Shown here piece after piece: positions 1 to 8,423 of a DNA stretch of 64,000 bases. Each line of letters opens with the position of its first letter. Position 1 is the stretch's first letter. A program made the position numbers and the translations under genes. The stretch spans positions 1,969,760-2,033,759 of the forward strand of contig NZ_LT669941.1 of assembly GCF_900128505.1 (NCBI RefSeq). The letters run 5' to 3'. The notes under the pieces were generated by a model that was not told where the DNA came from, ran no database searches, and saw nothing but the letters and a program-made list of their open reading frames with translations. The DNA comes from Parabacteroides timonensis (GTDB lineage Bacteria > Bacteroidota > Bacteroidia > Bacteroidales > Tannerellaceae).

Positions 1-1187
1 GCCCGATGCTCGGCACAGGCATTCCATTTCTCCGCTTCAGTTTCATCAACATAAGGATGTTCAAAAAGCCCCAGGCGGAACTTCGCTTTTAAGACTTGTC
101 CGGCAGCCCGATCGAGTGCCTCCTTTGTAACCCGCCCATCCAGGCAAGCCTGTAAAAAAGGAAGATGCTCATCGTAAGTTGTCTGAAAAATAACATCCAA
201 CCCACCATTAACAGCATCAGCACCAGCCTCTGCAAAATTATTAACCGTATGATGTAATTTATGAATGATACCGACCGCATCGGCATCGGCTATTGTAAAG
301 CCGTCGAACCCCCATTCTCCTCGGAGCTTATCTATCAATAACCAAGGATTGGCTGTGCATGGTGTTCCATCCAACATATTATAAGCAGTCATTACCGATT
401 GTGAACCACCTTCCATAAAGCAGGCTTTAAACGGTATCAGATGTGTCTCTTCCAAATAGCGTTCGGTAAAATGGATTGGATTGCTGTCGCGTCCTCCATC
501 ACCGGAGTTGACCACAAAATGCTTGGGAGTAGTTATCACACCCAACTCTTCAAAGCTTCTCACAAAATTCACTCCCATGCAAGCCGACAAGTAAGGATCT
601 TCTCCATAGGTTTCCTCCACACGTCCCCACCGTACATCCGTAGCCAGATTAACTACCGGTGATAAGATCTGCCGGATACCGCGTGTTTTCGTTTCCATGG
701 CAATGGCATGAGAAACTTTTTTCATTAATGTGGTATCAAAACTGGCTGCTAAGGCAATCGCCTGAGGAAAAGCGGTTGCTCCGCCACGTACCACCCCATG
801 TAAAGCTTCATCAAAAGCAATAATAGGAATTCCTAGACGCGTTTCTTCTACAAAAAAACGCTGAATCTCATTTACCTTTTTAACTGTTTCACGTGCTGTC
901 AAAGTCGGATTATACTGCAATAGTTGTTTCAGTTCGGGATTATTTGCTCCTACTGTCGACACCTGAAAACCCAAAATCCCGTGAAAGAATTTTTCTTTAC
1001 CTAAATCCAGATCACCCGGCATCATATAAATCTGCCAGAATTTTTCTTCAATCGTCATCCGGTTTAACAAATCTTTCACTCGCTCTTCTACAGGTAATGC
1101 CGGATCCTTATAGGGTAGACGTTTTTCCGACTGGGTAAAGGAACACAGAAACAAGACCAAAATACAACAATAACCAGCTATTTTCAT
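1..1187 (-). CDS. Glycoside hydrolase family 3 enzyme, 3' end cut by window edge
   Basis: The frame is open from the ATG at 1187 to the left edge, so only the N-terminal 395 or so residues are present. A hydrophobic leader (residues 1-18) indicates export. The start of the mature protein (DPALPVEERVKDLLNRMT) is the usual GH3 opening. The TIM-barrel landmarks are visible: the TPKHF motif, the GGRDSNP segment, and IADADAVG, where Asp301 (or Asp303) takes the place of the catalytic nucleophile. Family members are retaining exo-beta-glucosidases or beta-xylosidases that release terminal sugars in the periplasm; the substrate cannot be read from this part. The C-terminal domains that carry the acid/base lie outside the window. 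The gene is divergent from the ECF sigma factor at 1373, which suggests it belongs to that locus. The family call is firm and the specificity unknown. Confidence 0.9.
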   Translation of the reverse strand, partial: MKIAGYCCILVLFLCSFTQSEKRLPYKDPALPVEERVKDLLNRMTIEEKFWQIYMMPGDLDLGKEKFFHGILGFQVSTVGANNPELKQLLQYNPTLTARETVKKVNEIQRFFVEETRLGIPIIAFDEALHGVVRGGATAFPQAIALAASFDTTLMKKVSHAIAMETKTRGIRQILSPVVNLATDVRWGRVEETYGEDPYLSACMGVNFVRSFEELGVITTPKHFVVNSGDGGRDSNPIHFTERYLEETHLIPFKACFMEGGSQSVMTAYNMLDGTPCTANPWLLIDKLRGEWGFDGFTIADADAVGIIHKLHHTVNNFAEAGADAVNGGLDVIFQTTYDEHLPFLQACLDGRVTKEALDRAAGQVLKAKFRLGLFEHPYVDETEAEKWNACAEHR

Positions 1188-1227
1188 ACATAATAATATA
1201 AGAGATGATTATACAATAATACACAAA

Positions 1228-1272
1228 AAGTGGTTGTGCATATATAGCTTAGTATATATGCCACAACCACTT
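1228..1272 (-). terminator. Strong hairpin in the divergent GH3/sigma intergenic region
   Basis: The arms AAGTGGTTGTG-CATATATA (1228-1246) and TATATATG-C-CACAACCACTT pair over 19 bp with a single bulged C and a 6-nt loop. Read leftward, the stem is followed by TTTTT, so it has the form of an intrinsic terminator on the minus strand. Both flanking genes start away from it, so its role is unclear. It could block leftward antisense transcription or act as a leader attenuator for the GH3 gene. Confidence 0.6.
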
Positions 1273-1333
1273 CCGCATGCAATATTCAAAAAAAATAACG
1301 AATAAAACAAACGAGAAAGAAGAAAAAAAGGGA

Positions 1334-1341
1334 TATATTTG
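1334..1341 (+). promoter_or_regulatory. -7 promoter box for the ECF sigma operon
   Basis: TATATTTG fits the Bacteroidales -7 consensus TAnnTTTG. Transcription would begin near 1348, leaving the ATG at 1352 almost leaderless but giving the ATG at 1373 a leader of about 25 nt. No convincing -33 TTTG box is visible. Confidence 0.55.
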
Positions 1342-1372
1342 ACCTCTGAAAATGAGTATAAAGGAATATTTG

Positions 1373-1990
1373 ATGAAAGACATCTCGCCAGCAGAAAGAA
1401 TCAAAAATGGAGATCGAAATGCTTTTAACGATCTTTATAAGCAGCATTATTTTTCTGTCCGTTCGTACGCCAGGCTATTGTTGGATGAAAATGAAGCTGA
1501 GGATGTCGTTCAGGATGTTTTTTTTAATTTGTGGTTGCATCGGGATACGCTGGATGAAACTCTTTCTTTACGTGGCTATTTGCTCCGTTCTGTTTACAAC
1601 ACCGCTTTAAATATATTGAAGCGCAAAGGTTTACTGGAAAATTACAGTAATATATATAAACAAGAGATTGAAGAGATTGGGTATCAGTACTACAATCCCG
1701 ATACCAACGACACATTACGGAATTTATATAATCAGGATCTCAGGATTGAATTAAACGCAGCTATTGAAAGCCTTCCACCTCGCTGCAAAGAGGCTTTCTC
1801 TTTAAGCTTCTTATATGATATGTCTGCAAAAGAGATCAGCACAAAACTGGGAGTATCCAAAAGCACCGTTGAAAACCACATTTACAACGCGCTTAAAATA
1901 CTCCGGGAAAAGTTGAAATCCCATAAAGGCACTTCACTGATCATCCCGATTCTGTTCAAATTTATAGAAATTATAGATAAAACGAATTAG
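1373..1990 (+). CDS. ECF-type RNA polymerase sigma factor (Bacteroides expansion family)
   Basis: This is a 205-residue sigma-70 family protein. Region 2 (AFNDLYKQHY through EDVVQDVFFNLW) and region 4 (ALESLPPRCKEAF-like segment, then KEISTKLGVSKSTVENHI helix-turn-helix) are both present and in order. I chose the ATG at 1373 over the in-frame ATG at 1352 because AAGGA lies 7 nt upstream of it and the -7 box at 1334 would leave the earlier ATG without a leader. It is followed by a FecR anti-sigma gene and a SusC with an STN domain, so it is expected to activate that receptor operon when ligand is sensed at the outer membrane. Confidence 0.9.
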   Translation: MKDISPAERIKNGDRNAFNDLYKQHYFSVRSYARLLLDENEAEDVVQDVFFNLWLHRDTLDETLSLRGYLLRSVYNTALNILKRKGLLENYSNIYKQEIEEIGYQYYNPDTNDTLRNLYNQDLRIELNAAIESLPPRCKEAFSLSFLYDMSAKEISTKLGVSKSTVENHIYNALKILREKLKSHKGTSLIIPILFKFIEIIDKTN

Positions 1991-2036
1991 GTGTTTTTTC
2001 TTATAAAGTTGTATATAACAATAAGAGAACTAGAAA

Positions 2037-3002
2037 ATGGAAGAGGATACTATATATAGATATTTTACCTGTCAGACTACAGAAGAAGAAGATAAGGCTA
2101 TTTTGGACTGGATAAAAGCTTCAAAAGAAAACGAAGCTCTATTCTTTGAATTAAAAACAATATGGCACACTTGCTCTGAACAAAAAAGAGAAGATCCATG
2201 GGTTTTGAAGCATTCATTGAACAGTCTGAACCAGCGTATCGACAATCTGGAGAAACAGCCTGACAAGCGCTCTTATGCCCGGAAATATCTCTATCTATGG
2301 AGTAGCGCAGCCGCTATTGTTGCCATCATCCTTGCTTTCTCGGTTTTCTATATGCAAAGACCAGCTTCCTTACCTATGAATACAATTTCCAATGTATTCA
2401 CCGATTCTGTCATGCAGATAAAACTGACCGACGGTAGCACCGTCTGGCTGAATTCCGGAGCATCTTTGAGTTATCCTGCTGAATTTATCAGCGATACAAG
2501 GGAGGTTAAACTCAAAGGAAATGCCTTTTTTGAGGTAGCGAAAGACACGCTGCATCCTTTCATCGTTTCTACGGATTTATACCGGATCAAAGTGTTGGGA
2601 ACAATCTTCAGTCTTAATACAGATAATGCAGATCATATGGCTGAAGCCGTATTGCTGGAAGGCTCTATCCAATTGGAAAAATCCAGCGGAGAGAACCTCG
2701 TAGTCCTTCAACCCGGTCAACAGGCTGTATTTACCAGTGACTGTTCATCCGTCAAAGTAAATAAAATCGATGCCCGCCAGCATACATTATGGCGATTCGG
2801 ACTGATTTGTCTTTCTAATATTTCTTTACAAGAGATCCTCTCCTGCCTGGAAGAAACCTACCACATAAAAATACAAATGGATACCCAAAAATTCACTAAT
2901 CGCCGCTATAACTTCTCATTCAAACAGGCCAATAACCCGGAAGACGCGCTGAGACATTTATTCTATCTCACTGGCGTACAAGCCACTATCCTATCCGAAT
3001 AA
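2037..3002 (+). CDS. FecR-family anti-sigma factor
   Basis: The 321-residue protein has a short cytoplasmic N-terminal part (about 1-84) that would hold the sigma factor, one membrane span (about 85-107, LYLWSSAAAIVAIILAF) and a periplasmic FecR domain with the usual LTDGSTVWLNSGA and VKLKGNAFFEVAKD segments. A C-terminal DUF4974-type region (about 250-321) follows. The family relays a signal from the STN domain of a TonB-dependent receptor to its cognate ECF sigma factor. It sits 46 nt after the sigma gene and 299 nt before the SusC gene, so sensor, transducer and regulator are adjacent. Confidence 0.9.
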   Translation: MEEDTIYRYFTCQTTEEEDKAILDWIKASKENEALFFELKTIWHTCSEQKREDPWVLKHSLNSLNQRIDNLEKQPDKRSYARKYLYLWSSAAAIVAIILAFSVFYMQRPASLPMNTISNVFTDSVMQIKLTDGSTVWLNSGASLSYPAEFISDTREVKLKGNAFFEVAKDTLHPFIVSTDLYRIKVLGTIFSLNTDNADHMAEAVLLEGSIQLEKSSGENLVVLQPGQQAVFTSDCSSVKVNKIDARQHTLWRFGLICLSNISLQEILSCLEETYHIKIQMDTQKFTNRRYNFSFKQANNPEDALRHLFYLTGVQATILSE

Positions 3003-3301
3003 AAAAAGTAAACTTTTCTTTAGGTACTTCTTTATACAAAATTGTATTTATTATGTAGCGAATGGTAAAAGCGTAAGGCTGACACCATTGCTGCATAAAT
3101 AAGTATGCCCGTTCGCCATGTAATAAAGCGGGCTTTCGTGAAAACACGCATTATCAAAATAATGCACTAATGATAAATCAATTATGTTAAACTAAAAAGA
3201 AAGCCTATGTGAAGCCAAAGAAAGAACCTCTGTTTTAACCGAGGATACAAAAAGAGTAAATTGTTATCAGTTAATCTTAAGAAAACAAATAAAAAGAATG
3301 T
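3003..3301 (+). other. Intergenic leader of the susC gene; one small hairpin
   Basis: There is no credible gene in these 299 bp. A 7-bp hairpin with a CAAA loop lies at 3148-3165 (GCATTAT/ATAATGC). A weaker GCCCG/CGGGC pair lies around 3108-3132. No TAnnTTTG box close to the susC start was found, which would fit recognition by the ECF sigma factor instead of the housekeeping sigma, but the target sequence of that sigma is not known. Confidence 0.4.
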
Positions 3302-6300
3302 ATGAAAAGAAAAAGTAGAAACTTTATTGCAGTCAAAAACCTCTGCATAGGACTCTCCTTATGCTGTATGGCAAGCGGAGCGCAAGCTGCAACTAATAGC
3401 ACATTTGAAAAGAAGTTCGATGTCCAGTTCTCCGTTAATCAAGTAACATTGAAAAATGTTGTAGAACTGTTACAGGAACAAACCGATGTCGTATTCAGTT
3501 ACGATCATACGTTGGAGTCAATAAAAGTAAACAACGTATCGGTAAAAGCAAAAAACGAAAGTATTGAATCTATACTCGAACAAGCCCTGAAAGGTACGGG
3601 TGTTGACTACAAAATTGAAAACCACATTGTTGTACTGTATGCCGCAAACACTTCCAAAAACAATGCGAAAGCAAGTATAACCCAACAAACCAAAAAAGTA
3701 ACAGGTACAGTAAAAGATGCAACCGGCGAACCGATCATCGGAGCGAACGTCATTGTAAAAGGAACGACTAATGGCGTAATGACCGGTCTGGATGGTGATT
3801 TTACGCTCGAAGTGCCTACCGGTGCTACTCTGGAATTCAGTTATATCGGATACGCACCAGTCAGTATTCCTGTAAACGGACAGACTATTTTTAATGTTGT
3901 CCTGAAAGAGGATACACAAACGCTGGATGAAGTTGTCGTAACTGCTTTAGGTATCAAACGCCAGAAAAGAGCATTAGGTTATTCTACCACAACCGTAGGA
4001 GGTGACGATTTCACGGTAGCCCGTGATCCGAATCTAGGGAATGCCTTGTCCGGTAAGATTGCCGGTGTAACAGTAGCCGGAAACTCTACCGGTAGCGGTG
4101 GTAGTAGCCGTGTCGTTATTCGTGGTAATGCCTCTTTAACCGGTAACAACCAACCCTTGTATGTGGTGGATGGCGTGCCTTTCGATAACACCAATATGGG
4201 TAGTGCCGGACAATGGGGTGGTCTTGACCTTGGTGACGGTTTGTCAAACATTAATCCCGACGATATCGCCGATATCCAGGTTCTGAAAGGAGCTGCAGCT
4301 TCCGCTTTATATGGTTATCGCGGAGGTAATGGCGCTATCCTGATCACGACAAAGTCTGGTCAGAAAGGGAAACCTGTTAGCATCGACTTCAACAACAACC
4401 TGACATTCAATGCCATCTATGATTATAGGGATTTCCAGAATGTATTCGGCCAGGGTTCGGAAGGACAACGTCCTCTCACTGCTGATGCAGCGAAAGCAAC
4501 CGAAGTACTAAGCTGGGGTGAACGTATGGACGGTGGCAAGGCTGTTAATTTCCTGGGAAATGAATATGCTTATTCTCCAGTCGATAACTGGTCGAACTTC
4601 TATCGTACAGGTGTTAACAATGCGACTTCATTAGCTATCAGCGGTGCCGGTGATAAAATTACGTATCGCTTTGGTGTATCCAATACCTATGAAAAAGGTA
4701 TTCTTCCCAATGCCAACATCAGCCAGCAGGGTATCAACATGAATACTACCTACGATATTCTTAAGAATCTGCATCTGAGTGTAAATGCAAACTACGTATT
4801 CGAGAAGAACCAGGGCCGTTCAAACCTGTCCGATGGTAATGGTAGTACCAATGCCTCTCTGTTATATCGTGCCAACACATTCGATATTCGTTGGATGGAA
4901 CGTGAAACTCCGGAAAGCGATTGGGGAACAACTGCCAGTGGTAAAGAAATGATTGGCGGTACGAATGAATATTTCAACAACCCGTATTGGCTCCAATACC
5001 GGAAAGTAAACACGACCAACAAAAACCGTCTGACAGGTGGTATCACTTTGAAATATGATATCTTTGATTGGTTGTATGCACAGGGAGGTATAACTCGTGA
5101 CGGTTTTAGCTTTGAGTTCAGAAACGTGCAGCCTTATGGTGCAGCCGCTGATGCCGCCGGTTATTTGCAGGAATATGAGAAGAACTATTCTGAAATGAAC
5201 CTGAACTATTTGATCGGTTTCAATAAGGAATTCGGAGATTGGAATATCGGTGCAACAATCGGAGGTAACCGTCAGCGTAATATCACCAAGCAATGGGGTA
5301 CCGACGGCAATATCAAAAGTTTCCTGGTTCCGGGGTTTGAATCTGCCAACAACATCAGCAACCGTACCTATTTAAAAGACTATACCGAATATCGTGTTAA
5401 TTCAGTTTATGCAACTGCCGATATAGGTTGGAAGAATCAGGTATTCTTAAACCTGACCGGACGTAACGACTGGTTCTCTACGCTGAATCCGGATCATAAT
5501 CATTATTTCTATCCTTCCGTAAGTTTGTCGTGGGTATTCAGCGATACCTTCGAAATGCCGGAATGGTTTACATTCGGTAAGGTTCGTGGATCGTATGCCT
5601 CTGCATCAAACGGGACAAATCCTTATCAGAATTATTTGACCTATAAATTACAGAACTATAAAATCAACGGTCAGTCTGTAGCGACAGTCAATAATAGCAC
5701 AGTTCCTAACAGCATGTTGAAACCGGTACGTATCTCGGAATGGGAAGCGGGTTTAAACATCTCCTTCCTTAATAATCGCCTGACTTTGGATGCTGCGTAT
5801 TATGTAAAGAATACAAAAGACGACATTGCCCAGGTAACAACCAGTAATGCTTCTGGTTTTTCATCAGCTATCCAGAATATCGGTGAGATCCAAAACAACG
5901 GTATAGAAATAATGGTGAACGCCGTACCGGTACAAACAAGCAAATTCCAGTGGAGTACGACTTTCAATATCGCTCATAACAATAGTGAAGTCAAATATCT
6001 CGGAGAAGGTGTTAGCAGTCTGAGTATCGACGGCGCAACAGCCCGAAGCGGAAATGTGACCGTTAAAAATATCGTAGGAATGTCTTACGGAGAATTGGTC
6101 GGCTTCAAATATCAAAGAGACGATCAGGGAAATATCGTTTTCAAAGACGGTGTTGCACAGGCAACTACCAAAACGGAAAACTTAGGAAGCGGTGTTTATA
6201 ACCTGACTGGAGGATGGCGTAATGAATTTACATATAAAGACTGGACACTGTCTTTCCTGCTCGACTTCAAAGCCGGAGCCAAACTGTTTTCCGGAACAAA

Positions 6301-6742
6301 CTACGGTCTGTATAGCGATGGTTTGCATAAAAACACATTGGAAGGCCGTGGAGATGATGGCAAAGGAACTATCATCGGGAAAGGTGTTATGCTAGACAAA
6401 AACGGAAATTATGTAGCTAATAATGTTGAAGTATCAGCCCAGACTTATTGGCAAGGTATCGTAAGTAACAACATCGCAGAAGAATTTATTTATAATGCGA
6501 GTTTCATCAAGTTACGTGAATTATCTCTTGGTTATACATTCCCGAAATCATTGTTAGGCAGACAGAATGTAGTAAAGGGAGCCTCTATCTCTCTGGTTGG
6601 ACGTAACCTTTGGACGATCCTGAAACACACCGACAATATCGATCCTGAATCTGCTTACAACAATACAAATGGGCAGGGATTAGAGTTGAACGGTTATCCT
6701 GCAACAAGAAGCATTGGTTTCAACGTGAATGTTAAATTTTAA
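3302..6742 (+). CDS. SusC-like TonB-dependent receptor with STN signalling domain
   Basis: This 1146-residue outer-membrane transporter has a signal peptide (about 1-29), an STN domain (about 38-118, FDVQFSVNQVTLKNVVELLQ onward), a carboxypeptidase-regulatory-like domain (about 130-215), a TonB-box-like TLDEVVVTALG segment, a plug (about 225-360) and a beta-barrel ending in an aromatic strand (FNVNVKF). STN domains occur in receptors that signal through FecR and ECF sigma partners, which are encoded just upstream. SusC proteins form the pore through which the SusD partner delivers glycans or other bulky ligands. The other three SusC proteins here lack the STN domain, so this one alone is expected to be regulated by trans-envelope signalling. 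The substrate is unknown. Confidence 0.95.
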   Translation: MKRKSRNFIAVKNLCIGLSLCCMASGAQAATNSTFEKKFDVQFSVNQVTLKNVVELLQEQTDVVFSYDHTLESIKVNNVSVKAKNESIESILEQALKGTGVDYKIENHIVVLYAANTSKNNAKASITQQTKKVTGTVKDATGEPIIGANVIVKGTTNGVMTGLDGDFTLEVPTGATLEFSYIGYAPVSIPVNGQTIFNVVLKEDTQTLDEVVVTALGIKRQKRALGYSTTTVGGDDFTVARDPNLGNALSGKIAGVTVAGNSTGSGGSSRVVIRGNASLTGNNQPLYVVDGVPFDNTNMGSAGQWGGLDLGDGLSNINPDDIADIQVLKGAAASALYGYRGGNGAILITTKSGQKGKPVSIDFNNNLTFNAIYDYRDFQNVFGQGSEGQRPLTADAAKATEVLSWGERMDGGKAVNFLGNEYAYSPVDNWSNFYRTGVNNATSLAISGAGDKITYRFGVSNTYEKGILPNANISQQGINMNTTYDILKNLHLSVNANYVFEKNQGRSNLSDGNGSTNASLLYRANTFDIRWMERETPESDWGTTASGKEMIGGTNEYFNNPYWLQYRKVNTTNKNRLTGGITLKYDIFDWLYAQGGITRDGFSFEFRNVQPYGAAADAAGYLQEYEKNYSEMNLNYLIGFNKEFGDWNIGATIGGNRQRNITKQWGTDGNIKSFLVPGFESANNISNRTYLKDYTEYRVNSVYATADIGWKNQVFLNLTGRNDWFSTLNPDHNHYFYPSVSLSWVFSDTFEMPEWFTFGKVRGSYASASNGTNPYQNYLTYKLQNYKINGQSVATVNNSTVPNSMLKPVRISEWEAGLNISFLNNRLTLDAAYYVKNTKDDIAQVTTSNASGFSSAIQNIGEIQNNGIEIMVNAVPVQTSKFQWSTTFNIAHNNSEVKYLGEGVSSLSIDGATARSGNVTVKNIVGMSYGELVGFKYQRDDQGNIVFKDGVAQATTKTENLGSGVYNLTGGWRNEFTYKDWTLSFLLDFKAGAKLFSGTNYGLYSDGLHKNTLEGRGDDGKGTIIGKGVMLDKNGNYVANNVEVSAQTYWQGIVSNNIAEEFIYNASFIKLRELSLGYTFPKSLLGRQNVVKGASISLVGRNLWTILKHTDNIDPESAYNNTNGQGLELNGYPATRSIGFNVNVKF

Positions 6743-6759
6743 TTTAATGCATTGGTAAT

Positions 6760-8358
6760 ATGAAAAAAGCAATATTATATGCTGCGGCGGCATTTTCATT
6801 AATGACAGGCGCAACGAGCTGTAGTGATTTTGGAGACGTGAATAACGATCCGGAACAGATGACCCCAGCTATCTTGGATTTTAAACTGGTATTTACACAA
6901 GTCATGTCACAGGCTTGCGGTTCAGACTGGGACGTTTGGCGTAATGGCATGATTTATAGCGCATGTATGTTACAACATACTACTTCCGTCACTTGGGATT
7001 ACGGTACATTTTATGCCTATTCAGATGGATATAATGCTGCTTACTGGGATGGATTTTATAGTGGAGACAGAGCAGCTATCCGTAATGCCTACCTGGTAAT
7101 GCAAGAATGGAAAGACAGACCTGAGTATCAGAATGAATATCAAATGTGTCGTATTATACGGGCATTTATGTTCCATCGCATGACCGACTTGTATGGTGAT
7201 GTACCTTATTTCGATGCATCCAAAGGTATAGAAGGTGTAGGATATCCTAAATACGACACACAGCAGGCGATTTACAATGATTTGTTCAAGGAATTAGACG
7301 AAGCTCAGGCAGCCTTGAGTACTTCCGTTGCAACGACAGTAAGCAATGAAGATCCGCTTTATGGCGGAGATGTAACTAAATGGAAAAAGTTTGCCAACTC
7401 TTTGATGTTACGCCTGGCTATGCGTTTAACAAAGGTAGACCAGGCCACTGCTGAAACATGGGTGAAAAAAGCTATTTCCAACGGTTTGTTTGAAAGTGCA
7501 GCAGATAATGCGATGGTAAAACATCCGGATGGTCTGGTTACCGACGATTCGGCCGAACCTTATGGAAAGGTGCTGAGCCATGAAGATACACAAGCTTTCT
7601 ACCTGAGCGAGTTCTTTATCAATATGCTGAAAAACTCTAACGACCCTCGCCTGCCGTTGATCGCCACAGTATGTTCTAATCCTTCCGAAAAATGGCAAGG
7701 TGATTTTGACTTCGGAGATAATGACCCGTCCAAACAGATTGGTTTGCCGGTTGGTTATGATACAAAAGGAAATGAATGGGACTTGTCTAATGCTCCTGGT
7801 TATCCGGGAACTAACTGGAGATCATACTATTCTTTACCGAACCGTCAGACCTACGCACGTCCGGATGCACCGACTATGCTACTGACTTACACCGAGAATC
7901 AGTTGTTATTGGCTGAAGCGGCTTACCGCGGCTGGGTTTCAGGTAATGCAAAAGATTATTATGAAGCAGGTGTAAGATCAGCTATGCAACAGTTCTCTTT
8001 CTATTCTGCTGCAGAAAGTTCTTACAATCGATATCTGAATGCAGAGGCTATCGATAAATATCTGGCAGAGAATCCATTTGATCAATCCAAAGCTCTTGAG
8101 CAAATCAATACACAATATTATATCACGACTTTCTGTGATGAATATGAAACATTTGCAAACTGGCGTCGTTCTGGTTATCCGGTATTAACTCCGGTAAACA
8201 AAAACTATTCAACTTGCGTTACGAACGGAACTATCCCGCGTCGTTTCCAATACCCTGTAACAGAAAGCCAAAACAACGAGGCTAACTATCAGGATGCTAT
8301 TGGTCGCATGAATGGTGGCGACAGAATGACCTCACGTGTATGGTGGGATAAAGAATAA
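6760..8358 (+). CDS. SusD-like surface lipoprotein
   Basis: The 532-residue protein has a lipoprotein signal (lipobox ending at Cys21, GATSC) followed by the tetratricopeptide-like helical fold typical of SusD proteins, including RIIRAFMFHRMTDLYGDVPYFDA. The form resembles the SusD-like_2 subgroup, with NDPEQMTPA near the mature N-terminus. It starts 17 nt after the SusC stop and would form the lid of that transporter at the cell surface. A hairpin terminator follows at 8379. Confidence 0.93.
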   Translation: MKKAILYAAAAFSLMTGATSCSDFGDVNNDPEQMTPAILDFKLVFTQVMSQACGSDWDVWRNGMIYSACMLQHTTSVTWDYGTFYAYSDGYNAAYWDGFYSGDRAAIRNAYLVMQEWKDRPEYQNEYQMCRIIRAFMFHRMTDLYGDVPYFDASKGIEGVGYPKYDTQQAIYNDLFKELDEAQAALSTSVATTVSNEDPLYGGDVTKWKKFANSLMLRLAMRLTKVDQATAETWVKKAISNGLFESAADNAMVKHPDGLVTDDSAEPYGKVLSHEDTQAFYLSEFFINMLKNSNDPRLPLIATVCSNPSEKWQGDFDFGDNDPSKQIGLPVGYDTKGNEWDLSNAPGYPGTNWRSYYSLPNRQTYARPDAPTMLLTYTENQLLLAEAAYRGWVSGNAKDYYEAGVRSAMQQFSFYSAAESSYNRYLNAEAIDKYLAENPFDQSKALEQINTQYYITTFCDEYETFANWRRSGYPVLTPVNKNYSTCVTNGTIPRRFQYPVTESQNNEANYQDAIGRMNGGDRMTSRVWWDKE

Positions 8359-8378
8359 ATAAAGTTCTTACAAATGTT

Positions 8379-8413
8379 AAGGGGCAGCCGGCGTAAAGCT
8401 GACTGTCCCTTTT
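8379..8413. terminator. Intrinsic terminator between convergent genes
   Basis: AAGGGGCAG (8379-8387) pairs with CTGTCCCTT (8403-8411) over 9 bp including one G-T pair, followed by a T-rich stretch on the plus strand. It lies between the SusD gene and the converging antiporter gene and may serve both. Confidence 0.7.
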
Positions 8414-8423
8414 CTTTATATAT

